Shown: positions 16,593-25,635, counted from the first letter of the stretch. The stretch is 64,000 nt of DNA from Streptomyces beijiangensis (GCF_017315755.1 NZ_JAFLRJ010000036.1:62001-126000), one strand, 5' to 3'. Numbers and translations: made by a program. Notes: a model not told the origin generated them from the sequence alone.

Positions 16593-17375
16593 CTACGAGA
16601 GCGGCTCGTTCTCGTACGGCAGCAGCTCGGCCCTCTTGGGAGCTCTTCCGTCGCCCGAGGACCTGCCCGTGAGCCGCCGTCCGATCCACGGCACCAGGTG
16701 CTCGCGGGCGAAGCGCAGATCAGTGGTGCGACGGGTGGTCCAGCCGGGGGCGACGGAGGGCGGCAGCACTGCCTGCCAGTCGTCCTCCGCCTCCAGACCC
16801 AGCGCCTGCCAGATGGCCTCGGCGACGCGGCGGTGGCCTTCGGCGGTCAGATGCAACCGGTCGATGTCCCACATCCGCTGGTCGCCGAGGACCTCGGCGC
16901 CGTACAGGTCCACGACCAGGGCGCCGTGCCGCGAGGCCAGGGAGTCGATGAAGGCGAAGAGCTCCTCCATGCGCGGGCGGAAGCGCTGGAACACCGGGCC
17001 GTTGCGGCCGGGGCTGCGCATCAGCACGAGCTGCTTGCAGGACGGTGCGAGCCGCTCGACGGCCTCTTCGAGACGGCCGCAGACCATGGCCATGTCGCAC
17101 TTGGGCCGCAGGGTGTCGTTGAGCCCGCCGACCAGGGTCACCACGTCCGCCTGCATGGCGGCCGCGACGTCGACCTGCTCGTCGACGATCTGGCTGATGA
17201 GCTTTCCGCGTACGGCGAGATTGGCGTAGCGGAAGCCGGGCGTGCGCGCGGCGAGGCGGGCGGCGAGCAGATCGGCCCAGCCGCGGTACGAACCGTCGGG
17301 GAGGCGGTCGGACATTCCCTCGGTGAAGGAATCGCCGACGGTGACGAGGCTGGTGTACGAGGCATTCAAATCCAT
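16593..17375 (-). CDS. SGNH/GDSL hydrolase family protein
   Basis: 260 residues. The nucleophile block is VGDSFTEGMSDRLPDG (Ser at about 16). The other SGNH blocks are NLAVRGKL (Gly), GGLNDTLRP (Asn), and the C-terminal DIDRLHLTAEGH (Asp and His). The family includes esterases, lipases and acyl-carbohydrate deacylases. No signal peptide is evident, so it is probably cytosolic. The C-terminal 50 residues beyond the catalytic core are basic and rich in Arg. The gene starts 59 bp beyond the purB start codon on the same strand and is not clearly part of that operon. Confidence 0.9.
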   Translation of the reverse strand: MDLNASYTSLVTVGDSFTEGMSDRLPDGSYRGWADLLAARLAARTPGFRYANLAVRGKLISQIVDEQVDVAAAMQADVVTLVGGLNDTLRPKCDMAMVCGRLEEAVERLAPSCKQLVLMRSPGRNGPVFQRFRPRMEELFAFIDSLASRHGALVVDLYGAEVLGDQRMWDIDRLHLTAEGHRRVAEAIWQALGLEAEDDWQAVLPPSVAPGWTTRRTTDLRFAREHLVPWIGRRLTGRSSGDGRAPKRAELLPYENEPLS

Positions 17376-17526
17376 GGCGGCGCAATCCTACCGTGCAGTA
17401 GGGAGTGGGCCGGGGGCCCTCCCGGGCTCTTGTCATCGCGGGACCTGTCCGCCGGGGCGCTGCCGCGGTATGCCGGGAGCACACCGGGCTCCCGGCCCCG
17501 GTCCGCCACACGAGAGGGAGCGATCC

Positions 17527-17754
17527 ATGTTCACCGCAGCCTTCTGGAAGGCCACCGCAGAGCGCGCCGTCCGCACCTTCGCGCAGTCGCTCGCCGCGGT
17601 CCTGGTCGCCGGTGCGACCAGCCTCATCGACGTCGAGTGGCGCGCCGCCTTCGCGACGGCGGGCCTCGCCACCCTTCTTGCCGTACTCACCGCGATCGGA
17701 GCCTCCGGCGTGGGCCGGGAGGGCCCCGGCCTCACCGAGACGACCGACCGTTAG
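17527..17754 (+). CDS. Small holin-like membrane protein
   Basis: 75 residues: a short amphipathic N-terminus (MFTAAFWKATAERAVRTFAQ), one or two hydrophobic segments (SLAAVLVAGATSLI and FATAGLATLLAVLTAIGA), and a short polar tail. This resembles the r1t-type phage holin family that is widespread as single genes in Streptomyces. There are no phage lysis genes around, so a role in prophage lysis is not supported; function unknown. Ribosome site GAGAGGGAGC. Its stop overlaps the stop of the convergent CNNM gene by 4 bp. Confidence 0.75.
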   Translation: MFTAAFWKATAERAVRTFAQSLAAVLVAGATSLIDVEWRAAFATAGLATLLAVLTAIGASGVGREGPGLTETTDR

Positions 17755-18779
17755 CCCGCGGTCGCGGCGGGCGGCTGGCCGACCAGTTCCCGCAGGACGT
17801 CCTCCATCGTGACCAGTCCGGCGAGCGTCCCCTCGTCACCCAGTACGGCAGCCAGGTGCGTTCGGCTGCGGCGCATCGCGGTCAAAACGTCGTCGAGCGG
17901 TGTCGCCGCCCGCACCCGGGCGATGGGCCGCATGTCGGACGCCGGGAACGGCACGTCGCGCGGGGTTGCGTCCAGCGCGTCCTTCACATGGAGGTAGCCC
18001 AGGATCCGCTGCGCCGAGTCCACCACGGGGAAGCGGGAGAAGCCGGACTCCGACGAGAGCTGCTCCAGCTGTTCCGGGGTCGTCCCCAGACGTGCGTACA
18101 CGACCTTCTCCAGAGGCACCACCACGTCCCGCACCGGGCGGCGGCCCAGCTCCAGGGCGTCGTGCAGCCGTTCGGTCGCCCGGTCGTCGAGCAGTCCGGC
18201 GATCTTGGCGTCGGTGACAAGACGGGCCAGCTCGTCGTCGGTGAAGGTCGCGGCCACCTCGCTCTTCGCCTCGACCTTGAGCAGTCTCAGCAGGAAGTTG
18301 GCGAAGGAGTTGATCGCGAAGATCACCGGGCGCAGGGCCCTGGCGAGCGTCACCAGGGGCGGGCCGAGCAGCAGCGCGGTCCGTACAGGGCCTGCCAGTG
18401 CGATGTTCTTCGGCACCATCTCTCCGAAGAGCATGTGCAGATACGTGGCCACCGCCAGCGCGATGACGAACGAGATGGGGTGGATCAGACCGGTCGGCAT
18501 CCCGACGGTGTGGAACACCGGCTCCAGGAGGTGCGCGATGGCGGGCTCAGCGACCACACCGAGTACCAGCGTGCAGAGCGTGATGCCCAACTGCGCGGCC
18601 GCCAGCAGGGCCGACACATGCTCCAGGCCCCACAGCACGCTGCGCGCACGACGGTTCCCGGCCTCGGCCTCCGGCTCGATCTGGCTGCGCCGTACCGAGA
18701 TCAGCGAGAACTCGGCGCCGACGAAGAAGGCGTTGACGACCAGCGTGAGCAGACCGATGAGCAACTGAATCGCGGTCAT
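17751..18779 (-). CDS. CNNM/CorC-type hemolysin-family membrane protein (shorter paralogue)
   Basis: 342 residues. A DUF21/CNNM transmembrane domain spans about 1-180 (VVNAFFVGAEFSLISVRRSQ, FGEMVPKNIALAG). Two CBS domains follow (about 200-330; RPVRDVVVPLEKVV, TMEDVLRELVGQ). It lacks the C-terminal CorC_HlyC domain that its upstream neighbour has. Bacterial CNNM proteins transport Mg2+ or Na+, with CBS domains binding ATP-Mg. The start overlaps the stop of the longer paralogue by 4 bp (ATGA), so the two are translationally coupled and may form a heterodimer. Confidence 0.9.
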   Translation of the reverse strand: MTAIQLLIGLLTLVVNAFFVGAEFSLISVRRSQIEPEAEAGNRRARSVLWGLEHVSALLAAAQLGITLCTLVLGVVAEPAIAHLLEPVFHTVGMPTGLIHPISFVIALAVATYLHMLFGEMVPKNIALAGPVRTALLLGPPLVTLARALRPVIFAINSFANFLLRLLKVEAKSEVAATFTDDELARLVTDAKIAGLLDDRATERLHDALELGRRPVRDVVVPLEKVVYARLGTTPEQLEQLSSESGFSRFPVVDSAQRILGYLHVKDALDATPRDVPFPASDMRPIARVRAATPLDDVLTAMRRSRTHLAAVLGDEGTLAGLVTMEDVLRELVGQPPAATAG

Positions 18780-20116
18780 CGGCCCGCCTCCTCTTCCTCG
18801 TCCTGGCCGGTGGACAGCGGTTCGTGCAGCAGGACGCGCGCCGCGCGCCGCCCTGTCGCGTCCACCACGTCGAGCCGCCAGCCCGCGGCCTCGAAGGTGT
18901 CGCCCTCGGCCGGGATGCGTCCCAGCGCGCTCGCGACCAGACCGGCGAGTGTTTCGTACGGCCCGTCCGGCACGCGCATGCCGATCGTCTGCAGCTGGTC
19001 GGTGCGTACGGCGCCGTCGGCCGAGTAGACCGTCCGGCCGTCCGCGTCCTGGCCCGCGGGGGCGAGGTCGGACGTCTCGTGCGGATCGTGCTCGTCGCGT
19101 ACCTCGCCGACGACCTCCTCGACGATGTCCTCCAGTGTGACGACCCCGGCCGTGCCGCCGTACTCGTCGATGACGACGGCCATGGTGCGCTTGCCGTACA
19201 GCCGGTCGAGCAGCCGGTCCACGGTCAGCGTCTCCGGTACGAGCAGCGGCTCGCGCAGCAGCTCGGAGACGGGGTGGCGGTGCCTGCGCTCGGCGGGCAG
19301 CGCGAGGACGTCCTTGATGTGCGCGACGCCGACGACCGTGTCGAGGCTGCCCCGGTAGACGGGGAAGCGCGAGAGGCCGGTGGCGCGCGTGGCGTTGGCG
19401 ACGTCCTCGGCGGTGGCCTGTATGTCGAGCGCGGTGACCTGCACCCGCGGGGTCATCACGTTCTCCGCGGTCAGTTCGGCGAGGTTGAGCGTACGGACGA
19501 ACAGCTCGGCGGTGTCGGCCTCCAGCGCGCCCGCCTTCGCGGAGTGCCGTGCCAGCGCCACCAGTTCCTGCGGGCTGCGCGCGGAGGCCAGCTCCTCGGC
19601 GGGCTCCATGCCCATCCGGCGGAGCATCCGGTTCGCGGTGTTGTTCAGGTGGCTGATCAGCGGCCGGAAGAACGCGCTGAACGCCCGCTGCGGGGTCGCC
19701 ACCACCTTCGCGACGGCCAGCGGCGACGAGATCGCCCAGTTCTTCGGGACCAGCTCGCCGACCACCATCAGGACGACGGTGGAGAGCGCGGTGCCGATCA
19801 CCAGCGCCACGGTGGAGGCCGCGCCCGAGGACAGACCGAGGGACTCGACCGGGCCGCGGATCAGCTCGGCGATCGAGGGCTCGGCGAGCATGCCGATCAC
19901 CAGGTTGGTGACGGTGATACCGAGCTGGGCGCCGGAGAGCTGGAAGGTGAGGCTGCGTACGGCCTGCAGTGCGCTGGACGCACCGCGCTCGCCACGCTCC
20001 ACGGCCCGTTCCAGCTCACCGCGCTCGATGGTGGTCAGCGAGAACTCGGCGGCGACGAAGGCCGCACAGGCCAGGCAGAGCAGCAGCGCCACGACGATCA
20101 GGAGCACTTCGGTCAT
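18776..20116 (-). CDS. CNNM/CorC-type hemolysin-family membrane protein with CorC domain
   Basis: 446 residues in family order: DUF21 membrane domain (FVAAEFSLTTIERGELERA, GELVPKNWAIS), two CBS domains (VMTPRVQVTALDI, YGGTAGVVTLEDIVEEVVGE), and a C-terminal CorC_HlyC domain (about 350-435; GDTFEAAGWRLDVVDATGRR). The first gene of a two-gene operon with its shorter paralogue downstream. The pair probably acts in divalent-cation or sodium transport. No riboswitch of the Mg-sensing type is evident in the 150 bp upstream. Confidence 0.92.
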   Translation of the reverse strand: MTEVLLIVVALLLCLACAAFVAAEFSLTTIERGELERAVERGERGASSALQAVRSLTFQLSGAQLGITVTNLVIGMLAEPSIAELIRGPVESLGLSSGAASTVALVIGTALSTVVLMVVGELVPKNWAISSPLAVAKVVATPQRAFSAFFRPLISHLNNTANRMLRRMGMEPAEELASARSPQELVALARHSAKAGALEADTAELFVRTLNLAELTAENVMTPRVQVTALDIQATAEDVANATRATGLSRFPVYRGSLDTVVGVAHIKDVLALPAERRHRHPVSELLREPLLVPETLTVDRLLDRLYGKRTMAVVIDEYGGTAGVVTLEDIVEEVVGEVRDEHDPHETSDLAPAGQDADGRTVYSADGAVRTDQLQTIGMRVPDGPYETLAGLVASALGRIPAEGDTFEAAGWRLDVVDATGRRAARVLLHEPLSTGQDEEEEAGR

Positions 20117-20262
20117 CGGTTCACCTCCGTCCCATGATCAGGCAGGGAGTGGAGGAACGCGCGATGTCGGGTACTGGGAGGCTCGCCCATGGGCGGACGC
20201 TCACACCTTTCGGTCGTCGGAACAAAGTTCACCCATGGTAAAGGAAGGGCAAAGTAGCGGGT

Positions 20263-20280
20263 TGGCCGGTCAGCCGGCCA
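20263..20280 (-). terminator. Short hairpin over the GNAT stop codon
   Basis: TGGCCGG (20263-20269) pairs with CCGGCCA (20274-20280) around a 4-nt loop. The stop codon is within it. Probably ends the GNAT transcript. Confidence 0.5.
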
Positions 20281-20695
20281 GCGGTTTGACCCAGCGGGTC
20301 CACTGTTCCTCAGGACCGTAACCGGCGGCGCGCCAGGTGCGCTGCCCCTGGTCGTTCCGGTCGAGCACCATGGCGTCCGCGCGCCGCCCGCCCAGCGAGA
20401 CGAACCGTTCCTCCGCCGCGGCGAGCAGGGCGGAACCGATGCCCCTGCGCCGCTGGTCCGGATGGACGGCGAGCCGGTACAGATGGCAGCGCCAGCCGTC
20501 GAAACCGGCGATCACCGTGCCGGCGAGCTCCCCGCCGCGCTCCGCGAGCAGCAGTGCGTCGGGGTCGCGGGCGACGAGCCGCTCGATGCCGCTCCGGTCG
20601 TCGCTGATGCTGGTGCCCTCCGCCGCCGTCTTCCAGAAAGCCAGTACGGCATCCAGGTCGTCGGGCGATGCGGACCGTATCCGAAGATCGTTCAT
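20270..20695 (-). CDS. GNAT-family N-acetyltransferase
   Basis: 141 residues, a single GNAT domain. The acetyl-CoA pyrophosphate loop is DQRRRGIGSALL (about residues 80-91). Strand-4 elements LYRLAVHP and the C-terminal LDRNDQGQRTWRAAGYGPE are typical of RimI-like or small-molecule acetyltransferases. Substrate unknown. Stands alone between the CNNM operon and the ABC exporter. Confidence 0.88.
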   Translation of the reverse strand: MNDLRIRSASPDDLDAVLAFWKTAAEGTSISDDRSGIERLVARDPDALLLAERGGELAGTVIAGFDGWRCHLYRLAVHPDQRRRGIGSALLAAAEERFVSLGGRRADAMVLDRNDQGQRTWRAAGYGPEEQWTRWVKPLAG

Positions 20696-20767
20696 ATGCG
20701 GATCCCATCACCGGCCGGGGCGCGCGGTCGACCGGATTCCACGATGCGGTCACTCACATCGCTCATG

Positions 20768-23332
20768 TCACTCATGGGCGATTGCGGTCAGTACGTTCAT
20801 CCGCGAGGCCCGGAGCGCGGGCAGCACCGCCGCGGCCAGGCCCACCACCACCGAACCCACCACGACCGCGACCACCGTCGACCACGGCACCGCGAACGCC
20901 TTGAGACCCTGCAGCGCCAGGACCTGCTGCATCGCCACGCCCCACACCATGCCCAGCGCGAGACCGAGCAGCGCGCCGAAGACGGCGATCACCACCGACT
21001 CCAGGCGGATCATCCGCCGCAGCTGCACCCGCGAGAGCCCGATCGCCCGCAGCAGCCCGATCTCCCGGGTGCGCTCCACGACCGACAGGGCAAGGGTGTT
21101 GACGACCCCGAGCACCGCGATGACGATCGCCAGACCGAGGAGCGCGTAGACCAGGTAGAGCAGGACGGCGATCTGGTCGCTGACGATCTTCTTGTAGTCG
21201 GCCTGGTTGTTGACCTTCACCTGCGGATACGAGGCGAGGGCCTTCTCCAGGGCCGTACGGAGCGTCTGCTGATCGACGCCGCTCGCCGCATTGACGTAGA
21301 CGACCGCGTCCTGGCCGTCGGGGAGGTACTTCTCCGCCGTCGCGAGCCCCATGAACATGCCCGCTTCCGCGCCTGGGCCGCCGGAGGAGTCCATGTCGGT
21401 GAGCGCGGACAGGGTCAGGACCGCGGTGGCGCCCCCGGGGAAGGCGACCCGCACGGTGGAGCCGAGCTTCAGGCCGTGGTCATGGGCGTAGTCGCGGTCC
21501 ATGGCGACATGCCCCGACGCCAGGGCCTCGGCGGTGGAGCCGTCGGAGTAGCTGAGGTGGGCGACGTCGTCGAGCTGCGGGTCGTAGCCCGCGGCCGTCG
21601 TGTCGGTGCGCCGGCCGTCGGGGAGCCGGAGCTGGAGGGGGACGAACCGCTGCCGTACGACCGTGCCCACGCCTTCCACACCACGGATCTTCCCGGTGAT
21701 CTCCTCGGGGAACGGGGTGAAGTTGCTGTTCTGCACGATGTAGTCGGCGCCCAGGACCCGGTCGATCTGCTGGTCGAAGGACTTGGTCATGGAGGCGCTC
21801 GCCACCGACATCCCGACCACCAGGGCGAGACCCACCATCAGCGCCGACGCGGTCGCGCCGGTGCGCCGGGGATTGCGCAGCGCGTTGCGCTGGCTCATCC
21901 GGCCGACGGAGCCGAACACCCGGGGGAAGGCACCGCCCAGGACCCGGATCACCGGGCGTACCAGCAGCGGTCCCGCCACCACGGTGGCGATCAGCGTGAG
22001 GACGACACCGAGGCCCAGCAGCGACGAGGACGTCGCGGTCTTCGTGCTCGCCGCGCAGCCCGCGAGCGCCGCCGCACCGGCCGCCGCGAGGACGGAGCCC
22101 ACCACCGCGCGTACCCTCAACGGCCTTCCCACACCGGCGACTTCGGCGTCCGAGAGCGCGGCCATCGGGGACACCTGTGCCGCCCTCCTGGCCGGCAGGT
22201 AAGCGGCCACGAAGGTCACTCCGACGCCCACCAGATACGAGGCGACCGGGGTGCCCCAGCCGATCACGATCTCCGCGGCACTGAGGTTCATCCCGAAGGT
22301 GCCCATCAGCGCGATGAGCCCGTACGCGAGCCCGATACCCGCGGCCAGCCCCAGCGTGGAGCCGATCGCGCCGAGCAGCAGCGCCTCGATCCGCACCGAG
22401 CGCTGGACCTGGCGGCGGTCGGCGCCCAGCGCCCGCAGCAGCCCCAGTTCGCGGGTTCGCTGGGCGATGAGCATGGAGAAGGTGTTGACGATCAGGAAGA
22501 TGCCGACCAGCACCGCGATGCCTGCGAAGCCCAGCATCACGTACTTGATCACGTCGAGGAAACCGCCCAGGCTGGCGGCGGAGTCCTTGGCCTGCTCGGC
22601 GGCGGTCTTCAGCTCGTACCCGCCGCCGATCTCGGTGGCGATCCGCTGCTTGAGCACCTTGTCGTCGACACCCTTGGCCGCCTCGACGGAGATTGCGGTC
22701 GCCTCGTCGGCCCTGCCGAGCAGCTTGGTCTGGGCGGTCGGCGTGTCCAGGAAGACCAGCGCCGCACCGGGGTTGGTGGTCGTGAAGGTGGCGATGCCCA
22801 CGACCCGCACCGTGAAGGAACCCGGCCGGGCCAGGACCGTCAGCGAGTCGCCGATCCGCACCTTCTTCTTGTCGGCCGTGTCCTTGTCGAGGAGTGCCTC
22901 GCCCGCGCCGTGCGGCTCGTGCCCGCTGGTCAGCTTCACCGGACTGCGGTCGGTGAGATACCAGTTGGTGGCGATCGTGGGGGCGCCGCTCGTCGGCCCC
23001 ACGTTCTTGTTGTGGCTGTCGACGATCGTGATGTTCTCCACGGAGGCGTCGACCCACGCCTTGGAGACCCCGTCGACCTTCCCGATCCGGCCCGCGAGCG
23101 AGGCCGGGACGGTACGGGTGATGCCGGACGGTATCTGCTCGTCCACGTCCTTCTTCGGCTGGACCTGTACGTCGGCCGAGGTGGAGGCGAAGAGCCGGTC
23201 GAAGGTGCGGCCCACCGTGTCGGAGAAGATCAGGCTCCCCGCGACGAAGGCCACGGACAGGATGATGGCCATCGCCGACAGCAGCAGGCGGCCCTTGTGC
23301 GCGAAGAAACTCCGCAGTGTCGCCCTCAGCAC
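20768..23332 (-). CDS. MacB/FtsX-type ABC transporter permease
   Basis: 854 residues from GTG. The layout is the duplicated FtsX type. There is an N-terminal helix (RLLLSAMAIILSVAFVAGSL), a periplasmic-like extracellular domain, and a first FtsX domain with three helices at about 265-390 (RTRELGLLRALGADRRQVQR). After a central pair of helices comes a second extracellular domain, then a final FtsX domain at about 730-854 (RTREIGLLRAIGLSRVQLRR). Such permeases pair with a LolD-like ATPase and export lipoproteins, peptides or antibiotics, or signal mechanically. The ATPase gene is 7 bp upstream. Cargo unknown. Confidence 0.95.
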   Translation of the reverse strand: MLRATLRSFFAHKGRLLLSAMAIILSVAFVAGSLIFSDTVGRTFDRLFASTSADVQVQPKKDVDEQIPSGITRTVPASLAGRIGKVDGVSKAWVDASVENITIVDSHNKNVGPTSGAPTIATNWYLTDRSPVKLTSGHEPHGAGEALLDKDTADKKKVRIGDSLTVLARPGSFTVRVVGIATFTTTNPGAALVFLDTPTAQTKLLGRADEATAISVEAAKGVDDKVLKQRIATEIGGGYELKTAAEQAKDSAASLGGFLDVIKYVMLGFAGIAVLVGIFLIVNTFSMLIAQRTRELGLLRALGADRRQVQRSVRIEALLLGAIGSTLGLAAGIGLAYGLIALMGTFGMNLSAAEIVIGWGTPVASYLVGVGVTFVAAYLPARRAAQVSPMAALSDAEVAGVGRPLRVRAVVGSVLAAAGAAALAGCAASTKTATSSSLLGLGVVLTLIATVVAGPLLVRPVIRVLGGAFPRVFGSVGRMSQRNALRNPRRTGATASALMVGLALVVGMSVASASMTKSFDQQIDRVLGADYIVQNSNFTPFPEEITGKIRGVEGVGTVVRQRFVPLQLRLPDGRRTDTTAAGYDPQLDDVAHLSYSDGSTAEALASGHVAMDRDYAHDHGLKLGSTVRVAFPGGATAVLTLSALTDMDSSGGPGAEAGMFMGLATAEKYLPDGQDAVVYVNAASGVDQQTLRTALEKALASYPQVKVNNQADYKKIVSDQIAVLLYLVYALLGLAIVIAVLGVVNTLALSVVERTREIGLLRAIGLSRVQLRRMIRLESVVIAVFGALLGLALGMVWGVAMQQVLALQGLKAFAVPWSTVVAVVVGSVVVGLAAAVLPALRASRMNVLTAIAHE

Positions 23333-23339
23333 GGCGGCC

Positions 23340-24122
23340 TCAGCTCTTGTGGGCCGGGTCGAAGCGTTTCATCCGCTCCAGGACCAGGTCCGCGGTGGGT
23401 TCCGCCATCTCGTCCACGATCCGTCCGTCCGCCAGGAAGAGCACCAGGTCGGAGTGGCCTGCGGCGCCCGGGTCGTGGGTCACCATCACCACCGTCTGGT
23501 CCAGCTGGTCCACGGCGTCACGGAGGAAGGAGAGCACCTCGGCGCCGGCCCGCGAGTCGAGGTTGCCGGTCGGTTCGTCGGCGAAGATCAGCTCCGGCCG
23601 GGAGGCGAGCGCCCGCGCGCAGGCCACCCGCTGCTGCTGGCCGCCGGAGAGCTGCGCGGGGCGGTGCTTGAGGCGGTCGCGCAGCCCGAGCGTGTCGATC
23701 ACCTGGTCCAGCCATTTCTGGTCCGGCTTGCGGCCCGCGATGTCCATGGGCAGCGTGATGTTCTCCGCCGCGGTGAGCGTGGGCAGCAGGTTGAAGGCCT
23801 GGAACATGAAGCCGATACGGTCCCTGCGCAGCCGGGTCAGCTCGCGGTCCCGCATCCCGGTGATCTCCGTCTCGTCCAGCCACACCTGCCCCGCGGAGAC
23901 GGTGTCGAGCCCGGCCAGGCAGTGCATCAGCGTGGACTTGCCCGACCCCGAGGGGCCCATGACGGCGGTGAAGCGGCCGCGGGCGATGTCGACGTCGACC
24001 GAGTCCAGGGCCAGGACGGTGGTCTCCCCGCTGCCGTACGCCTTGGTGAGCCCCCGGGCGCGCGCCGCCACCGGAACCTCCGATGCCAGGCCGTACGTGC
24101 GTGCAGTCGTAGGTGTGGACAA
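23340..24122 (-). CDS. LolD/MacB-like ABC transporter ATP-binding protein
   Basis: 260 residues. Walker A GPSGSGKST, Q-loop FQAFNLLPTL, signature LSGGQQQRVACARAL, Walker B LIFADEPTGNLD and H-loop VMVTHDP are all intact. The NLDS and FNLLPTLTAAEN features are typical of the LolD/MacB/SalX group. The start is a TTG at 24122, preceded at the right distance by GGGGAGG. Forms an operon with the FtsX-type permease. It energises that permease from the cytoplasmic face. Confidence 0.96.
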   Translation of the reverse strand: MSTPTTARTYGLASEVPVAARARGLTKAYGSGETTVLALDSVDVDIARGRFTAVMGPSGSGKSTLMHCLAGLDTVSAGQVWLDETEITGMRDRELTRLRRDRIGFMFQAFNLLPTLTAAENITLPMDIAGRKPDQKWLDQVIDTLGLRDRLKHRPAQLSGGQQQRVACARALASRPELIFADEPTGNLDSRAGAEVLSFLRDAVDQLDQTVVMVTHDPGAAGHSDLVLFLADGRIVDEMAEPTADLVLERMKRFDPAHKS

Positions 24123-24227
24123 GGCCGCCTCCCCGTTTGTGGCCGTCCCAACTCCCGTGCAGACGTTGAGAGTAGAGGGTGAGGAGCTGCCTCCGGTATC
24201 CCCCGGAGGTCTGGTCCTCTTGCGAGT

Positions 24228-24249
24228 GCTAGCGTCATCGCGCTAGCGT
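24228..24249 (+). promoter_or_regulatory. Repeated GCTAGCGT operator with leaderless -10 box
   Basis: GCTAGCGT occurs twice, at 24228-24235 and 24242-24249, with starts 14 bp apart. The second copy supplies TAGCGT (24244-24249), which lies 6 nt before the antitoxin GTG, a leaderless spacing. Paired palindromic half-sites over the promoter are what an autoregulating ribbon-helix-helix antitoxin needs. Confidence 0.55.
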
Positions 24250-24255
24250 GGTGGT

Positions 24256-24489
24256 GTGGCCAAGACTCAGCTGAACGTACGCGTGGAAGAGTCCACTGCC
24301 GAAGCCGCACGCCGGCGCGCCCTCCAGCGCGGTATGAGCGTGAACCGGTACATCGAAGAGCTGGTGAAGCAGGACGCGGGCGAGGTGGGGCGCACCTTTG
24401 TCGACGCCGCGGCCGACTTCATGAAGCAGTACGCCTCGGTGTTCGCCGAGGAGTTCGACTCCGAGCAGCAGCGCAAAGGCCACCGTTGA
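24256..24489 (+). CDS. Ribbon-helix-helix antitoxin
   Basis: 77 residues from GTG. The N-terminal 45 residues fit an Arc/CopG ribbon-helix-helix: a short strand QLNVRVEES, then helix STAEAARRRALQRG and helix SVNRYIEELVKQD. The rest is an acidic helix likely to hold the toxin. Its stop overlaps the toxin start by 4 bp. It probably represses its own promoter through the twin GCTAGCGT sites and neutralises the Fic-like partner. Confidence 0.85.
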   Translation: MAKTQLNVRVEESTAEAARRRALQRGMSVNRYIEELVKQDAGEVGRTFVDAAADFMKQYASVFAEEFDSEQQRKGHR

Positions 24490-24857
24490 ACCTCGAGATC
24501 GACCTCGCCTGGCTGTTGATGGTCGCCGAGCACAAGACCCCCGGCGACCCGCAGGTCACCGACTGGGGTGCGCTGGTCGCTGCCGTATCGCGTCATCAGG
24601 CGGAGATATTCGGCATCCCGGTCTACAGCGACCCGCCCGCCCGCGCTGCGGCGTTACTCCAACTCCTGCTCCATGTACCGGCGTTGGAGCACTCCAATGC
24701 GATGTTCGCCTCGGCCGTCGCCTACGGCTATCTCGTCGCCTGCGGCCTGAAGGTGGTCACCTCGCCGGAGCAGGTCAGAGATCTGGCCCGGCTCGTCAAA
24801 CAGGACAAGGCCGATGTACGGACCATCGCCGACGAACTGCGCCAGTGGAGCCTGTGA
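24486..24857 (+). CDS. Fic/Doc-like toxin component with degenerate active site
   Basis: 123 residues from TTG, overlapping the antitoxin stop (TTGA). It resembles the small Streptomyces family described as a Fic-type toxin component. Doc and Fic proteins transfer phosphate or AMP using an H-x-F/P-x-D/E-A/G-N-K/G-R motif. Here the corresponding stretch is HVPALEHSNAMFASAVAYGY. A His and Asn remain, but the basic residue for phosphate binding is gone. Either activity is altered or the protein acts another way. No membrane segments. Tightly coupled with the antitoxin. Confidence 0.7.
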   Translation: MNLEIDLAWLLMVAEHKTPGDPQVTDWGALVAAVSRHQAEIFGIPVYSDPPARAAALLQLLLHVPALEHSNAMFASAVAYGYLVACGLKVVTSPEQVRDLARLVKQDKADVRTIADELRQWSL

Positions 24858-24861
24858 GACC

Positions 24862-25545
24862 TCACTGCTCCCCGGTGAGCCCGGGACGGTACGCGACGCC
24901 CAGCACGCAGGGCGAAGTGGGGACCCGCAGCCCCTCCTCCGGCACAGTGAACCGCCGGTACTCACCCAGTTCGAAGCCCGCCGCCTCGATCGCGGCCAGG
25001 GTGTCCCGTGAGGTGTGACAGCCGCCGAACAGCAGCGGCCAGAGGGTCCGGTCCGCGACCCGCTGGACCGTCGCCATGGTCCGGTCCTGTGCCAGCCCGT
25101 GCTCGAAGAAACGCAGTTCACCGCCGGGGCGCAGCACCCGCCTGATCTCGGCGAGCGCCCGCGGCAGATTCCGTACGGTGCACAGCACCAGCGAGGCCAC
25201 GGCCGCGTCGAAGGCCTCGCTCTTCACCGGCAGCGCCTCGGCCGCACCCGGCACCACATCCACCGGCACCTCGGCGCGCAATGCGCTGCGCAGGGCCAGC
25301 TGCCGCAGGGTGCGCTCCGGTTCGATCGCCACGACCTCGGAGACCGCCGACGGGTAGTGGGCGAAGTTCAGACCGTTGCCCGCACCGATCTCGATGACCC
25401 GGCCGGAGAGCCCGGAGAGCAGCTCGGTGCGGTGTGCCGCGACCCCGCCCTTCAGGTCGGCGGAGACGCTCACGCGGGCGTAGAAGCGCGCGAAGACCGG
25501 ATGGTGCACGGCATCGCGGGGAACCTTGGCGGGGCGCAGGGGCAT
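24862..25545 (-). CDS. Class I SAM-dependent methyltransferase (type 11)
   Basis: 227 residues from MPLRPAKVPRD; the longer in-frame start lacks a good ribosome site, while GAAGAGG lies before 25545. Motif I is VIEIGAGNGLNFAHYP; motif II carries VAIEPE; motif post-I/III are PVKSEAFDAAVASLVLCTV and RVLRPGGELRFFEHG. This is the UbiE/Coq5-like type 11 methyltransferase pattern. The C-terminal portion (GGCHTSRDTLAAIEAAGFEL) resembles proteins related to phospholipid or thiol methylation. Substrate unknown. Convergent with the toxin gene, 4 bp apart. Confidence 0.88.
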   Translation of the reverse strand: MPLRPAKVPRDAVHHPVFARFYARVSVSADLKGGVAAHRTELLSGLSGRVIEIGAGNGLNFAHYPSAVSEVVAIEPERTLRQLALRSALRAEVPVDVVPGAAEALPVKSEAFDAAVASLVLCTVRNLPRALAEIRRVLRPGGELRFFEHGLAQDRTMATVQRVADRTLWPLLFGGCHTSRDTLAAIEAAGFELGEYRRFTVPEEGLRVPTSPCVLGVAYRPGLTGEQ

Positions 25546-25635
25546 CGTGGACCTCTTCCGGCGGACCGGTCCGCCTTCGAGCGGGCGGCTGCAGTGATTG
25601 TCCCCCCGCGCGGGCCCCCTCACCCCCTTCATGTC

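Noticed and set aside
17527-17754. Holin-like gene as part of a prophage
   Set aside because: No endolysin, capsid, portal, integrase or other phage genes nearby; single holin-like genes are common in Streptomyces.
15733-19028. Long plus-strand frames opposite purB, the SGNH hydrolase and the CNNM genes
   Set aside because: They read antisense to well-supported genes, with composition of shadow frames rather than real proteins.
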